Assembly: GCA_947044365.1 (NCBI GenBank)
Contig: OX345638.1
Location: 2,528,201-2,592,200 of the forward strand
Length of the DNA: 64,000 nucleotides
DNA from: Petrosia ficiformis
Taxonomy: Eukaryota; Porifera; Demospongiae; Haplosclerida; Petrosiidae
Direction of reading: 5' to 3'
Part shown: in pieces, positions 24,054-34,900 of the stretch
Position numbering within the stretch: position 1 is the stretch's first letter
Layout: each line of letters starts with the position of its first letter
Notes under the pieces: model-generated
What the model saw: the letters and a program-made list of their open reading frames with translations, nothing else
Database searches by the model: none
Told to the model about the DNA's origin: nothing
Program-made: the position numbers and the translations under genes

Positions 24054-26223
24054 CTACAACTTTACAAGTCTACGATTACCAGTATCAGCCACCCATACTG
24101 ATCCATCAGGTGATACTGATACTCCATATGGACTATTAAATCCTTCTATTAATGGACAAACTTTCCACTTGGATCAAATACATCCAGTGAAATTAAACTA
24201 CTAGTGAATAACCTGCTGAATCTATAGCTATATCAGTTGGACGTTTCAATTGTGTTTGGTCATACATATATATAAACTGTCCACTAGCAGAAAAGACTGT
24301 GACTGAATTTGACCTGTCACCAGTCACATCAACATTACCCCATAAATCCAATGATATACCTTCTGGATTAGTGAAACTGCTATCACCTGATACTTTCCCA
24401 TCAATAATATGAGAGACTGTCCAGTCAGAATGAAATACCTGGATACGACTGTTGTTTCTATCAGCTACATACACCTTCCCTTCAGGACTAATTATTTTTA
24501 TATCACAAGGACTATTAAACTGTCCCATGCCAGTTCCCTTCTCTCCAAATATTCCAAGAAACTCTCCTCCTGTTGTTAACTTATGAATCCTATGTCTTCC
24601 AGACTCAGCAATATAAACTGTCTCTCCAATGATAGTTATTCCCTCGTGGATCTTTAAACTGTAACTCACCACTTCCCTTACTACCAATGGTAGTCTTCTT
24701 CTTCCCATTACTGTCATACATATGTATATAGTTGTTATTATAACTAGTGACAAACATATTACAATGTACCTTTATCAGAGGAGGCAATATACATGGGAGA
24801 ACTAATTCCAGTAATTGTTTGTACTGGATCTTTGAGTTTAGTGTAATCACGTTGTGGGACCACACTCAGGTCAAATGGACTACCCTGAATATCCTCACCA
24901 TGTAGTAATGGAGAGTTTATGTTGACCTAATTGTTGAGGTGTGACATAGACAAGATATGTACCATCACTATTATCTGTAACTTTACATTCATTACTTATT
25001 TTTCCAACAGGAGTGAGTCTACATGACACTATTTCTCCTCCATGATCTACTTCCTGTCCTCTGCTATCCCTAGCACTTTCATCTCTGCTCCCATAGCCAA
25101 CATACTGCGAGGTATTACAGCTGTACTGTTACTAAGAGAGGTATCAGATATACACCTAAACTCTGTTATCATAGTAGCTAGTGTATCAGTATTCACCTCA
25201 ACTGATATGTTGGGTGACTCACAGAAATCAAGAGATATCTCTGAGTATAGGTCATTAGCTCTTTTGTGTAGTGTATGAGCAATAGAGTAATTCAACATCA
25301 TTTTACTCACTAGTAGCAATGGAGGCAAGAGAGTGACATTGACTCGTGGAATCCAAGAGGTGTTGAATACCTTCCAGTTGGATAGAAAGTCATACATTTT
25401 TGGCCATGGCTTCTTCATTGCTTTTAGCTAACAAAGCTTCCTCACGTTGATGAAGAAGCTGTTGAAGTTTAGCAAATGCCTGTCGAATTGTAGTGTCAAC
25501 TTCAATCTTACGAACTTTGATCTTTTCCTTCACCTCTTCACCAGATGTTGTGACCCTCTTGAGATTTTGCTGAGCTGACTGAAGTTGTTCTAAACTCTGT
25601 TGTATCTCTTCCTTATTTCGTATGATCTGTTGACTCACCTGATGGACTGGATGATCTTTGTGACTAATATCACTACACTTGACACATACTGGAATAGTAC
25701 ACTGTTGACAATATAGGTCAAGTGTCTGATCATTGTGATGTTGACATGTACGAGATAAGAAAGATGAGGAAGAATAGGATGAGGGAAGCATCTTCATAAG
25801 TCTGTCTCGACTCATATCCTTAGCTTCTTTGAGAGTGAAGGAAGAATGTGAGCGCAAAAATTTGAGTTTCTGGTGTGCACTCCAACATTCTTTACATAGA
25901 AGCTTATCACACTCTGTACAGTAAGCTATAGGAGAATTCTCATCACACGAGTCACAAGGAGGTGGAGAAAAGGTCACTTTAGATAGTACTGTGTCTAGCC
26001 TAGTCTCTTCACTCAATCGAATGTTATGTGGGAGAGAGGTCACACTTCCATCAGATAGAGTAGTAGAGTGATTACATGTGGGACATATGATAGAGGTTGT
26101 ATCCTCAACATGTAGTTTAGTAATACATTGTACACAATAAGAATGAAGACAAGAAAGGATTCGTGGATCTTGATATGTGTTACTACAATACTGACAGATA
26201 CTAGTGGTATTGGAGGTCATCAT
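24054..26223 (-). pseudogene. TRIM-NHL pseudogene (full length, frameshifted)
   Basis: It is collinear with the intact gene at 6977-9181. The first 277 codons (25390-26223) are open: RING with all ligands, both B-boxes and the coiled coil. The filamin and NHL parts continue in shifted frames (25047-25418, 24605-24865, 24193-24753), so there are at least three frameshifts, plus small deletions. The region ends with an LVKL stop at 24054. It begins 177 bp downstream of the RTF2 stop codon on the same strand. A shortened RING/B-box protein of about 280 aa could in principle be made. Confidence 0.85.
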
Positions 26224-26399
26224 ACCCTGAATACAAACAAATAAATTATTATTTAAATTTTGGAAAGAAATGGCCTCACCTTATACAGATATAAGTTAAT
26301 TAACTATTAAATGAGAAAAGAAAAAGGTGTGGCAAAATTAGTATTACTATTAATAACATGTGAAGAGACAGGTACAGAATTATTTATTATTATTATTGT

Positions 26400-29300
26400 T
26401 TAGTGATAAGGAAAGTATGTAACCCAGTGAGCAGACTGTTCTTTAGGTCTTGAAGGAGCTGATGATGTAAATAATGACTGATAAGCTTTACGAGACTCAT
26501 GACCAGTAGAATGCCTTAGCTTTGATCTTGTTGACGATGTCTTGGTGCTTTTTGGTTTCACTGGTGGAACTACTTTTAGTATCTTCTCTTGAGGTGGTTT
26601 CAGTTTACTTGTTGTGACTACTGTCGATGTAGTTGCCATGGCAATGATTGATGTTTGTTCAGGAGAAGAGGACGTTTCCATGGATTCTGAGGATGATCAC
26701 AAACAAGTATAAAATAGTGTTGCACCTATACAGCAATTTGCCTATATGTCTATATTTCATAATTTATATTGCCTTATATGCAGATCCGATCCGATATTTT
26801 CTGTGTGAAATATATAGTTGTATTTATCTAGTTTTACAACTGTTCACACATGGTACAGTGTTAATTATTCTACAGTTCGTGTGCTATACATTCAGCCCAA
26901 AGTACATGTACATGTAGTTACAGGCATATTCAGCCTTGGTTGCACACATCTTCAGATTGTACTTGTGCAGTTTGACAATAATGTAATCTGCAAAGCCTGA
27001 AAAATATTGTACAAGCTGTATAGGCAAAGTATAGGCAATGCAGTTGCCTATACTGATACTCTGCGGCACTTATTCAGATACCTATTATAGTGTTGTATCC
27101 TATACAAAAATCATCACCCAAAAGTATATACACGTATCGGTGCGTCACTAATCTGTTCCCATTTTCTTATTTATACATGTACAGTTTGTATACATAGTAA
27201 CACATACCTGATGAACCTTCACTGTTGATGACATCAGATTTTCTCTTTCTCTGGAACATAAAATAGGTATGTGTTAACATTGATAACTAGTAATTCTAAC
27301 AATTAGTGTTCTCTCTATGCAGGGGTAAATGTATGTTCAAGTTTGCCATCAAAGACTAAGATCACTTCGATACTGATTGAACCCTAACCACAAGGGTACC
27401 CTAATCCTACCCTAAATGAGCCAAATAATGATATTCATGAGATTTTGATGACAATGCTGTATGTCCCCATCAGGTATATTACTTCAGTTATAAAAACATC
27501 CAGACTAGTGTACTCCCAATGTTTTGTTGTTGATAACTTGATATTTGGAAAAATAATTTATCATTTCTATATACACACATTAATTTAACCCTTTAACCAC
27601 AATAGACGTTTTAAAACATCATTAATTAGTGTGGGCGTTTGTAATGATTGATTTTTTTAAACATCATTCAACGTGCAAAGAAACGTCTTGGCTTTTGATA
27701 TCTTGCACAAGACAGTCTACCAAAATTGCTTTAAGGCAGTGCAAAAATCAAAGCTATACCAGTAACCAATCCGAATTAGTAAGCGACAAAATTGACCAAG
27801 ACAATAAGTGTGGACATTAGCAGTGACCACTGCACTTTCAAACACTCACCTTGATGCTTTCCTCCAACTAACAAAGCTTGATTTTGGTATCTATGACTAG
27901 AATGTCCTCTGTCTGACTACATGTAAGTTACATGTAAAAGTCTGTGTTGTGGAAGTTATGCCGGCAAGTATAGGAGTGGGCGTTGCTTTTGTGACTAATA
28001 AACTTTCAAGCACTCGCCTTAATATTTTCCTGATGATAGCAAAACACATCTATGGCTTTCATAATAACAGCAAAGGAAGTCAAAAGCTCTAATCTTATAA
28101 AAGGGGAGAGTTATAGAGCTGAAATTAGTTAGTTATCATATGCTCCGCCCACAAATTTTCCTCGAAAATTAATTTTGGAATGTAAAAAAATCTAATTATC
28201 AGGTGTAAAGGATTAAAACACATTGTGATGCAACAATTACATGTAGTTTGTCACAGTTCTGTGTCCCTACCCCCGATACTGTAAAATGTAATTCCTTTAC
28301 ACTAATAGTACTGCAAGAGACGAAGAATGGTAAAATATTACATGTAATTTTCACTCATACCTTTGTTAATCTTACTGCCTTCCTTTTCTCCTCCATAGCT
28401 TCCCTCTGTCTCTCAATATCCTCTTCAGTACCATTGATAATAATAACATCTTCCTTAACAAATGGCTTACCACACTAAGGAGGGAACACAGACTCGAATA
28501 AGGACTAAATGAATAATGAAATGAAATTACCTTATGACAATTTTCTGATGGGACTTCCTTTAAAGCTTTTTCAGATAAAACACAACCACATGTTCTTATA
28601 AAAGTGAATCTGTGGATAATAATATTAATAAGTAGAGCTAAACAAATATCTGTATCCATCAGTTATCAGATGAAGAATTCTATATCTGGTTAGTGCTGAA
28701 ACAAATACTGTCTTTTGGTATTTGAATATTCGCTTTTTTTAGTGAATGATCATTCAAATATTAGCGTGTTTATTTATCATAAATTATTTGAGTTATTTAT
28801 TAAGTACAATGGCAACTGTGTAAAGAATGGACAGAGTGGATAGAGGAGTAAGGGAGCAAAAAAATACAATTTGTTGTGACTTTCTTCAATGCATAATGGA
28901 CACTTTTAGTTAGTGAACTACATGTACTTGTAAAACTAAAAGTAGTCATTTTTATGGCTCGTAGGGCCATCCCTATGATTGCTTTCCCACGGGTTCGAAC
29001 TATATATATATATTTTTTCTTCTGTCCACTTTGCGAGTATGCATTGTATACGTACATGTAGTTAAGGAAGTTGCGTCATTTTCGGGGGCTCGGTCAATTA
29101 ATGGGCATGGCGCATAATAGAACACGCACTCGAACTCAGCAGAAAGAAAGCTTACATAGAATTAGAAACTGTAACTACTAGCTAACTATTGAGTATTCTA
29201 CCTGAAATATATTCCTAAAGTTCCTAAGATTCTTTAAAAGGTAAAAAGAGTAGATAATCAAAATAATAACTATAATAGGCTGTTGTGTTTCAGGCATGAT

Positions 29301-31858
29301 AAAGTCAGCCATGATTACTGAATGCTGGACACCATAAAGCAATCATAGGGATACTTTTTTTCTCTATATACACTTGTTGTCAAACTAATCACTAATTGGT
29401 TGCTATGGCACTGATAATCACAAATTGTTTTATTGGGTGATAAATGAAATATTCGTTTACCTGTGATGTCCACTCATTTCTAGTCCAGTAACAGGACAGA
29501 TATATTCACTGGATTGTACATCATTGTAAGTATCAGCTTTATCACTTGGTTTATAACCAGGATTAGGAGTCAACTGTAACTCAACTACATCCTATAATAA
29601 ACAAAATTAACAATTAATGTGTAATATCATTATGAAACCATAAAAAAAGAGTTATTGTGTATACATGTATGTACTAGGGCTGTGTGATAATCACAATAAT
29701 GAGATTATCGTGAAACATATAGCTGTTTCATGAATAAGATAATAATAGGAATGGCCCGTAGGGCCATTCCTATGATTGCTTTCCCACGGGTTCGAACTAT
29801 ATATATATATATATATTCTTGTGTCACCTACGCAAGTATGCGTTGTATACGTAGTTAAGGAAGTTACATCATTTCCGGGGGCTCGGTCAATTAATGGGCG
29901 TGGCACGTAATAGAATGCGCGCTCGCTGTTGTCGTAGCCATACAGTAACAGTAATTATATTTCTACTGTCAGTAGTCGGTAAATACTGTCTCACTGAGTA
30001 ATTACTACACTGTATGGTGGCTTTTTATTGACATATACTGTATATATTGTATAAGTATGTAGTTCAGCAGTTAATAATTTTGATCAAAAGACTTTAAACA
30101 TATTTATGTCACCAGCAGTGTTCTCCCTAAAGCAGCACTGCACTACTTTATTTAGCAATTGCATTATTCATTAAAAAATGGCGGCACTTTTTCAGCATAT
30201 AAAATGAATGTAAGACTGTATTTCAAGAGAATGGAAAGAGATGAAGAGGGTCAGGGGAAGATGCAGGGACAAAACTGCCACTGTATGTTTTTTTACCCGG
30301 GGACAAAACTGTACCAGCTATGGGAAAATGACATGTGACATAAAAAATATATACATATCGTTGTGGAACTAAAAGGCAGTGTTATTTCGTCACGTTTATC
30401 TCATACTAATCTTATCTTACTTTGAGAGATTTGATGTGTTTAGCTATTTCAGGCATGTTACTCTTATCCAGTAGAGTCATTAGTACAGTCTCCTTGTTGT
30501 ATAACCTGTGTAGTGTGAAAATAAAACAAGTAATGACACTACATATATGTACTGTAGTGGTCAATAATCTATATCTACATGTACACATGTACATGGATAA
30601 GCTATTACGAATTTTCTAACAGGAGATTCTAGGACAAAGTTTATCAAACCCGTGTTTCATTTAGGGAGGCAAATGGAAGCTAGGTTGCAATAGGTACTGC
30701 ACATCAACCCGCCTCTTATTAAGCATCTTAGACCCCACAGTGTTGAAAAGGATATATACATGTACTAGAGCTGGGAATTGGCTGAGATTTTGAAATCAAC
30801 TATCACTAACTTTAAATCAATTGATAATTGATTAAAATCTGTGGAAGTAATTAGGCCAATTACACATGTAAGTCTCCTCCCATTTGATGATCAAAAGGCT
30901 TTCTGTCTCGTACATATTGTACAATGTATATTCATTATTTGCTCTGACACGATTGAAAAGTATGTCTTTTGGAACATAATCAATATCACAACTAATCAAA
31001 GGATTTTTCAATATCAACTGATTAATCACTCCCTATATAGCGAAGGCATAAGTCAAAATCACTTGCTTTAATTAAGTCACAAATATTTATACTTGTAATT
31101 ATGAAACTTCTTAAGTTCCTATATAAGCCCGATGACGTAATCATGGTAACTGCTATGTTGTTTTCTACTGCATTTCTTATTGGTCACACAGATAACATGA
31201 GCAAGATAACATCAAGACATACATACCTCATTTACATACAAATAACTATTATAATATTAACATATAGTACATAATAGTGTACCTTCCCAAGCCACAGGCA
31301 ACTATTGGTTGTTGAAGCTTCTCAGCACTTAGAGCACAATGTCGCCACTTGGCAATCAACTCTACATCTTTCTCAGCCTGTGTATTAAAGATGAACAAGT
31401 ACATGAACACCGACAACAACACCAACAACACCACTACCACTACCACTACCACCAACAACACCACTAGCACTATCACCACCATCAAGAACACCACTACCAC
31501 TACCACAACGACACCACTACCACTACCACCAAAACAACTATCACTACCACTACCACTACCACCACCACCACCAACACCAAAACCACTATCACCACCACCA
31601 AGAACATCACCGCTACCACTACTACCATCAACAACGACACCACTACCACTACCACTACCACTAACAACACCAAAACCACTATCACACCATCAAGCCACTA
31701 CCACCTCCACCACTAACAACACCAACACCAAAACCACCAACAACACAAAGAAGCAGACTTTATATTAAATTTGGTCACAATTTACTCACCTTTTCGGCTT
31801 TCTTTTTCAGTTTTACCATCTCATCTCGTTTTGGTATAGTTCCTCCATCACATCCCAT
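26400..31858 (-). CDS. RTF2: RTF2, replication termination factor 2 homologue
   Basis: Exons: 31790-31858, 31283-31377, 30421-30505, 29461-29591, 28531-28609, 28361-28474, 27208-27250, 26400-26686. All junctions are GT-AG and phases agree, giving 300 codons plus stop (human about 306). The N terminus MGCDGGTIPKRDEMVK and QQPIVACGLGR, then LYNKETVLMTLLDKS, are diagnostic. The paired zinc-finger region follows (EYICPVTGLEMSG, RTCGCVLSEKALKE, ENCHK, CGKPFVKEDVIIINGTEED). The C-terminal tail AYQSLFTSS ends in KEQSAHWVT. In other organisms RTF2 acts at replication forks and is handled by DDI1/2 and the proteasome. Intron 1 holds a long ACC/ACT repeat, and introns 3 and 4 hold MITEs. It is head to head with ZNHIT1. 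The exon-8 acceptor is the least certain boundary. Confidence 0.96.
27830..28060 (-). mobile_element. fragment related to a non-autonomous hAT element
   Basis: This intronic segment of RTF2 matches, in inverted orientation, the internal part of the element at 48677-49454. Shared pieces include the CACTCGCCTT block, the GTGGGCGTTG block and the sequence around TTTTGGTATCTA. No element ends are visible. Confidence 0.45.
28955..29350 (+). mobile_element. full-length MITE in RTF2 intron 4
   Basis: It opens with GGCTCGTAGGGCCATCCCTA, then TGATTGCTTT, and closes with AAAGCAATCATAGGGATAC, so ATCCCTATGATTGCTTT is a terminal inverted repeat. The length is about 395 bp and there is no coding capacity. 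The copy at 33885-34287 has the same two ends in the opposite orientation. Confidence 0.75.
29676..29935 (+). mobile_element. hAT-like end interrupted by a partial MITE
   Basis: 29676-29725 begins TAGGGCTGTGTGATAATCAC, the terminal motif of the hAT family found at 50072-52143. At about 29750 a truncated copy of the GGCCCGTAGGG MITE starts and runs to 29935. The nested order suggests that the MITE is younger. Confidence 0.6.
31380..31745. repeat. ACC/ACT/AAC trinucleotide-type repeat in RTF2 intron 1
   Basis: A degenerate triplet array (ACCACT, ACAAC and similar) of about 350 bp. It produces spurious poly-Thr and poly-Val frames on the two strands, but it is spliced out between RTF2 exons 1 and 2. 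Confidence 0.85.
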
Positions 31859-31998
31859 GACGAGTAGTTTAGTAATAAGGGTTTAAAAACAAGAAAAACT
31901 CGTACGAACTAAAAGTAACAACGTCTTGTTGACTTTAATCACGTGATAATATTACTATGACGTCATGATTAATTGACCAATCAAAGTTCATAGTACAA
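31859..31998. promoter_or_regulatory. bidirectional promoter between RTF2 and ZNHIT1
   Basis: The start codons of RTF2 (minus, 31858) and ZNHIT1 (plus, 31999) are 140 bp apart. The gap contains an E-box palindrome TCACGTGA (31939-31946), a full CRE TGACGTCA (31958-31965) and a CCAAT box (31977-31981). These are the usual elements of housekeeping divergent promoters (USF/MYC-, CREB/ATF- and NF-Y-type sites). I see no clear TATA box. Confidence 0.75.
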
Positions 31999-34900
31999 AT
32001 GAGTGAAAAGACAGGTTATTTTTAATACATGTAATAATAAATAGTAAATTATTTCACAATAGGTACAGTTGGTGCTAAAACAAGATCTACTGTTGATCCA
32101 CAAAGAAGAATACTTGATAATGAAACTAGACGAAGACGTCAACAAAGACAATTAGATGCTTTAGAAAAAGATAATCACCATGACGACCCACATGCTGCAT
32201 TTGCACACTTACTGAATAAAGCAAAGTTGCCATCTTTTTCTGATGGGACTGAAAGTATGTACTATAGTCAATGTTTATCATATGATAGTCATGTGATTAA
32301 TTTAGCTTTTGATATAGGATTGAGAGTATCTATGTACATGAAATACATGTATGATTATGATATACATGTAAATATGTATATATATATATATATATATATA
32401 TCATTTTTATCATAATATTATGATAGTCATGTGATTAATTCAGCTTTTGATATAGGATTGAGAGTATATATATACATGAAATATATGTATGATAATGATA
32501 CATCATTTAAAATCAATGTTTATCAATGTGATAGTCATGTGATTAATTCAGACTGAGAGTATGTATGTACATGAGATATACAGTATGTATGATCATATGA
32601 TGTAATCATATGATAGTCATGTGATTAATTCAGCTACACTGTTCTATTCTATTAACAGAAAAGAAAAGGAAAACTCGTTCAAATGCAGATCATTTCAAGC
32701 AAGTATGTATGTAATAAAATTTAAAGTATAATGTATAATTATACATGTACATGTGTACATGTATACTGTATAGTATTAGCAAGAATCAAATATATGATAT
32801 TTCATTTACAGAGGTTTCGAAAGAACTTTCAATCATTACTAGAAGAACTGGTAAGACATGTAATACACAATAATAACACTACATATACTAAATATATGGT
32901 GTGTATTTCAGTGGTGTGGAAATGGTCCAGTCAATTTAAAACTGAACTGTGTACAAAGTATGTGGGGAGCAGGACAAGAGTGGTGTCAAAATGTCTGGCA
33001 GTTGGCTCACTATTTCCACACCTCTGTATATAATATATTGTGGTATGTATATGAGAATACCTACAGACCTGTTAGAGATACATATTATCATATACATGTA
33101 CATTGTACATCCTCCATCTATCCAACTATCCATCCCTCCCTCCATCCACCCCTCCATCTATCCATCCATCCACCTATCTGACTATCTAACTATCTATCTA
33201 TCTATTTTAACTATCTATCTATAGTCTCCTGAAGCTACTGACAAACCATCATATATAACAGCAGCAGTCCCTCCATCAAGATTCCCTCCTAGACATTTCT
33301 GTGCTGTATGTGGATATCCTTTTATTATACATGTACTATAGTCTGGTAAATAGGACTCATTCCCATTCCAAAGAGTCCTATTACCTTAATTACGGAGAAT
33401 AGACATATCCCTATTCCTAAAAATGGGAATGGGTCCAATGTCTTTATTTCCATATCTATACATTTCCTTAACATAATTATGATTACATTTCCTTCATGTT
33501 ATACTTGTGTCACATGTGGAGCTAGATACTGTAGTTCTAAGTGTCTCACTACTCATACTGATACCAGGTAATGTAATGATAATAGTATCATAACTAATAC
33601 ACAATATGTGCATTAGTTACATGTATCTAAGGTCTGTTCACATTCATTATTATGATAATGATATCAGGCATGGGGCCAAGTACATTGGTACACATGTACT
33701 TGTACTTAAGTACAATAAGTACACTTATGAGTACTTGTACTTGTACTGAAATACAATAAGTACACATACATGTATACGAGTACATTGGTACTTGTACTTG
33801 AATTATTATTATTATTTTTTTTTTTACTGAGGCAAAACAATAGCAATAGCAAGAAAGAACAAGTGTATATAGAGAAAAAAAAACATCCCTATGATTGCTT
33901 TACAAATTTATAAAAGTATCCCTATGACTGCTTTGTGGTGTCCAGCATTCAGTAATCATGGCTGACTATCAAGCATGAAAGACAACAGCTTATTATAGTT
34001 ATTATTTTGATTATCTACTCTCCTGACCTTTCAAAAGACCTTATAGAACTTTAGGAATATATGTCAGGCAGAATAGCTAGCTATTAGTTCCAGTTTCTAA
34101 GTAAGCTACACAGCTTTCTTTCTGCTGGTGTGTAGAGCTTGATCGCGCGTTCTTTTACGCGCCACGCCCATTAATTGACCGAGCCCCCGGGAATGATGTA
34201 ACTTCCTTAACTACGTATACAACGCATACTCGCGTAGGTGACACGAACCCGTGGGAAAGCAATCATAGAGATGGCCCTACGGGCCATAATAAAAAATAAA
34301 ATAAAATAAAATAATAATAGATTATTATATAATATTTATAAGCAAATAAGAAATCTAATTGAGTACCTTACCCTCGTGGAGTACCTTACCCTCGTGGAGT
34401 ACCTTACCCTCATTGAGTACCTTACCCTCATTGAGTACCTTACCCTCGTGGAGGGCAAGGTCAATGGCTGCATTATCTATGTTTTTTATGGGGTGATGGT
34501 ATGAAGAATGAGCTCCTCTGAGACACATTATTGAGGATCTTAACAGTGAAAACTCTAATCTGCAACGTAACCAGTGTAATACCCTAGAGTATGGCCGATC
34601 AGTTTTAGTAGAAATCATAGAAGCCAGTCTTTTAAAAACAACAGAAGCTGCTGGACCCATGCCACCAGCAGTAGATAAGATTAAAGGTGTAAACGAACCA
34701 TGCTCTACCTCTCGTACCCTTTCATCATAATTCCTCCTTTTATCAGCTTCATTTCTCTTTTAGCAGGTAGATAAAGGGGAATTGACATATATGCGAGCAA
34801 AAGGATTAAAAATCCGAACATCGAAAAATGCACGCTGATGAGAACAACCCCAGAATCTATCTGCAGCAATATCAAGCCGAGCTTTGTCTTGAACATTGGC

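Noticed and set aside
31249..31768. Poly-Val and poly-Thr open frames on both strands
   Set aside because: They come from the ACC/ACT triplet repeat in RTF2 intron 1. The flanking RTF2 exons are joined by good splice sites that remove it.
32881..33040. An additional ZNHIT1 exon suggested by a plus-strand frame near KWSSQFKTELCTKY
   Set aside because: Skipping it gives exact collinearity (SLLEEL then SPEATDKPSYIT) and a consistent phase. Including it adds protein not seen in the family.
33314..33486. A 40-residue in-frame insertion in the ZNHIT1 zinc finger using a GT-AG pair (donor at 33331, acceptor near 33384)
   Set aside because: It would separate the zinc ligands, whereas AT-AC splicing with a perfect branch motif restores the family sequence.
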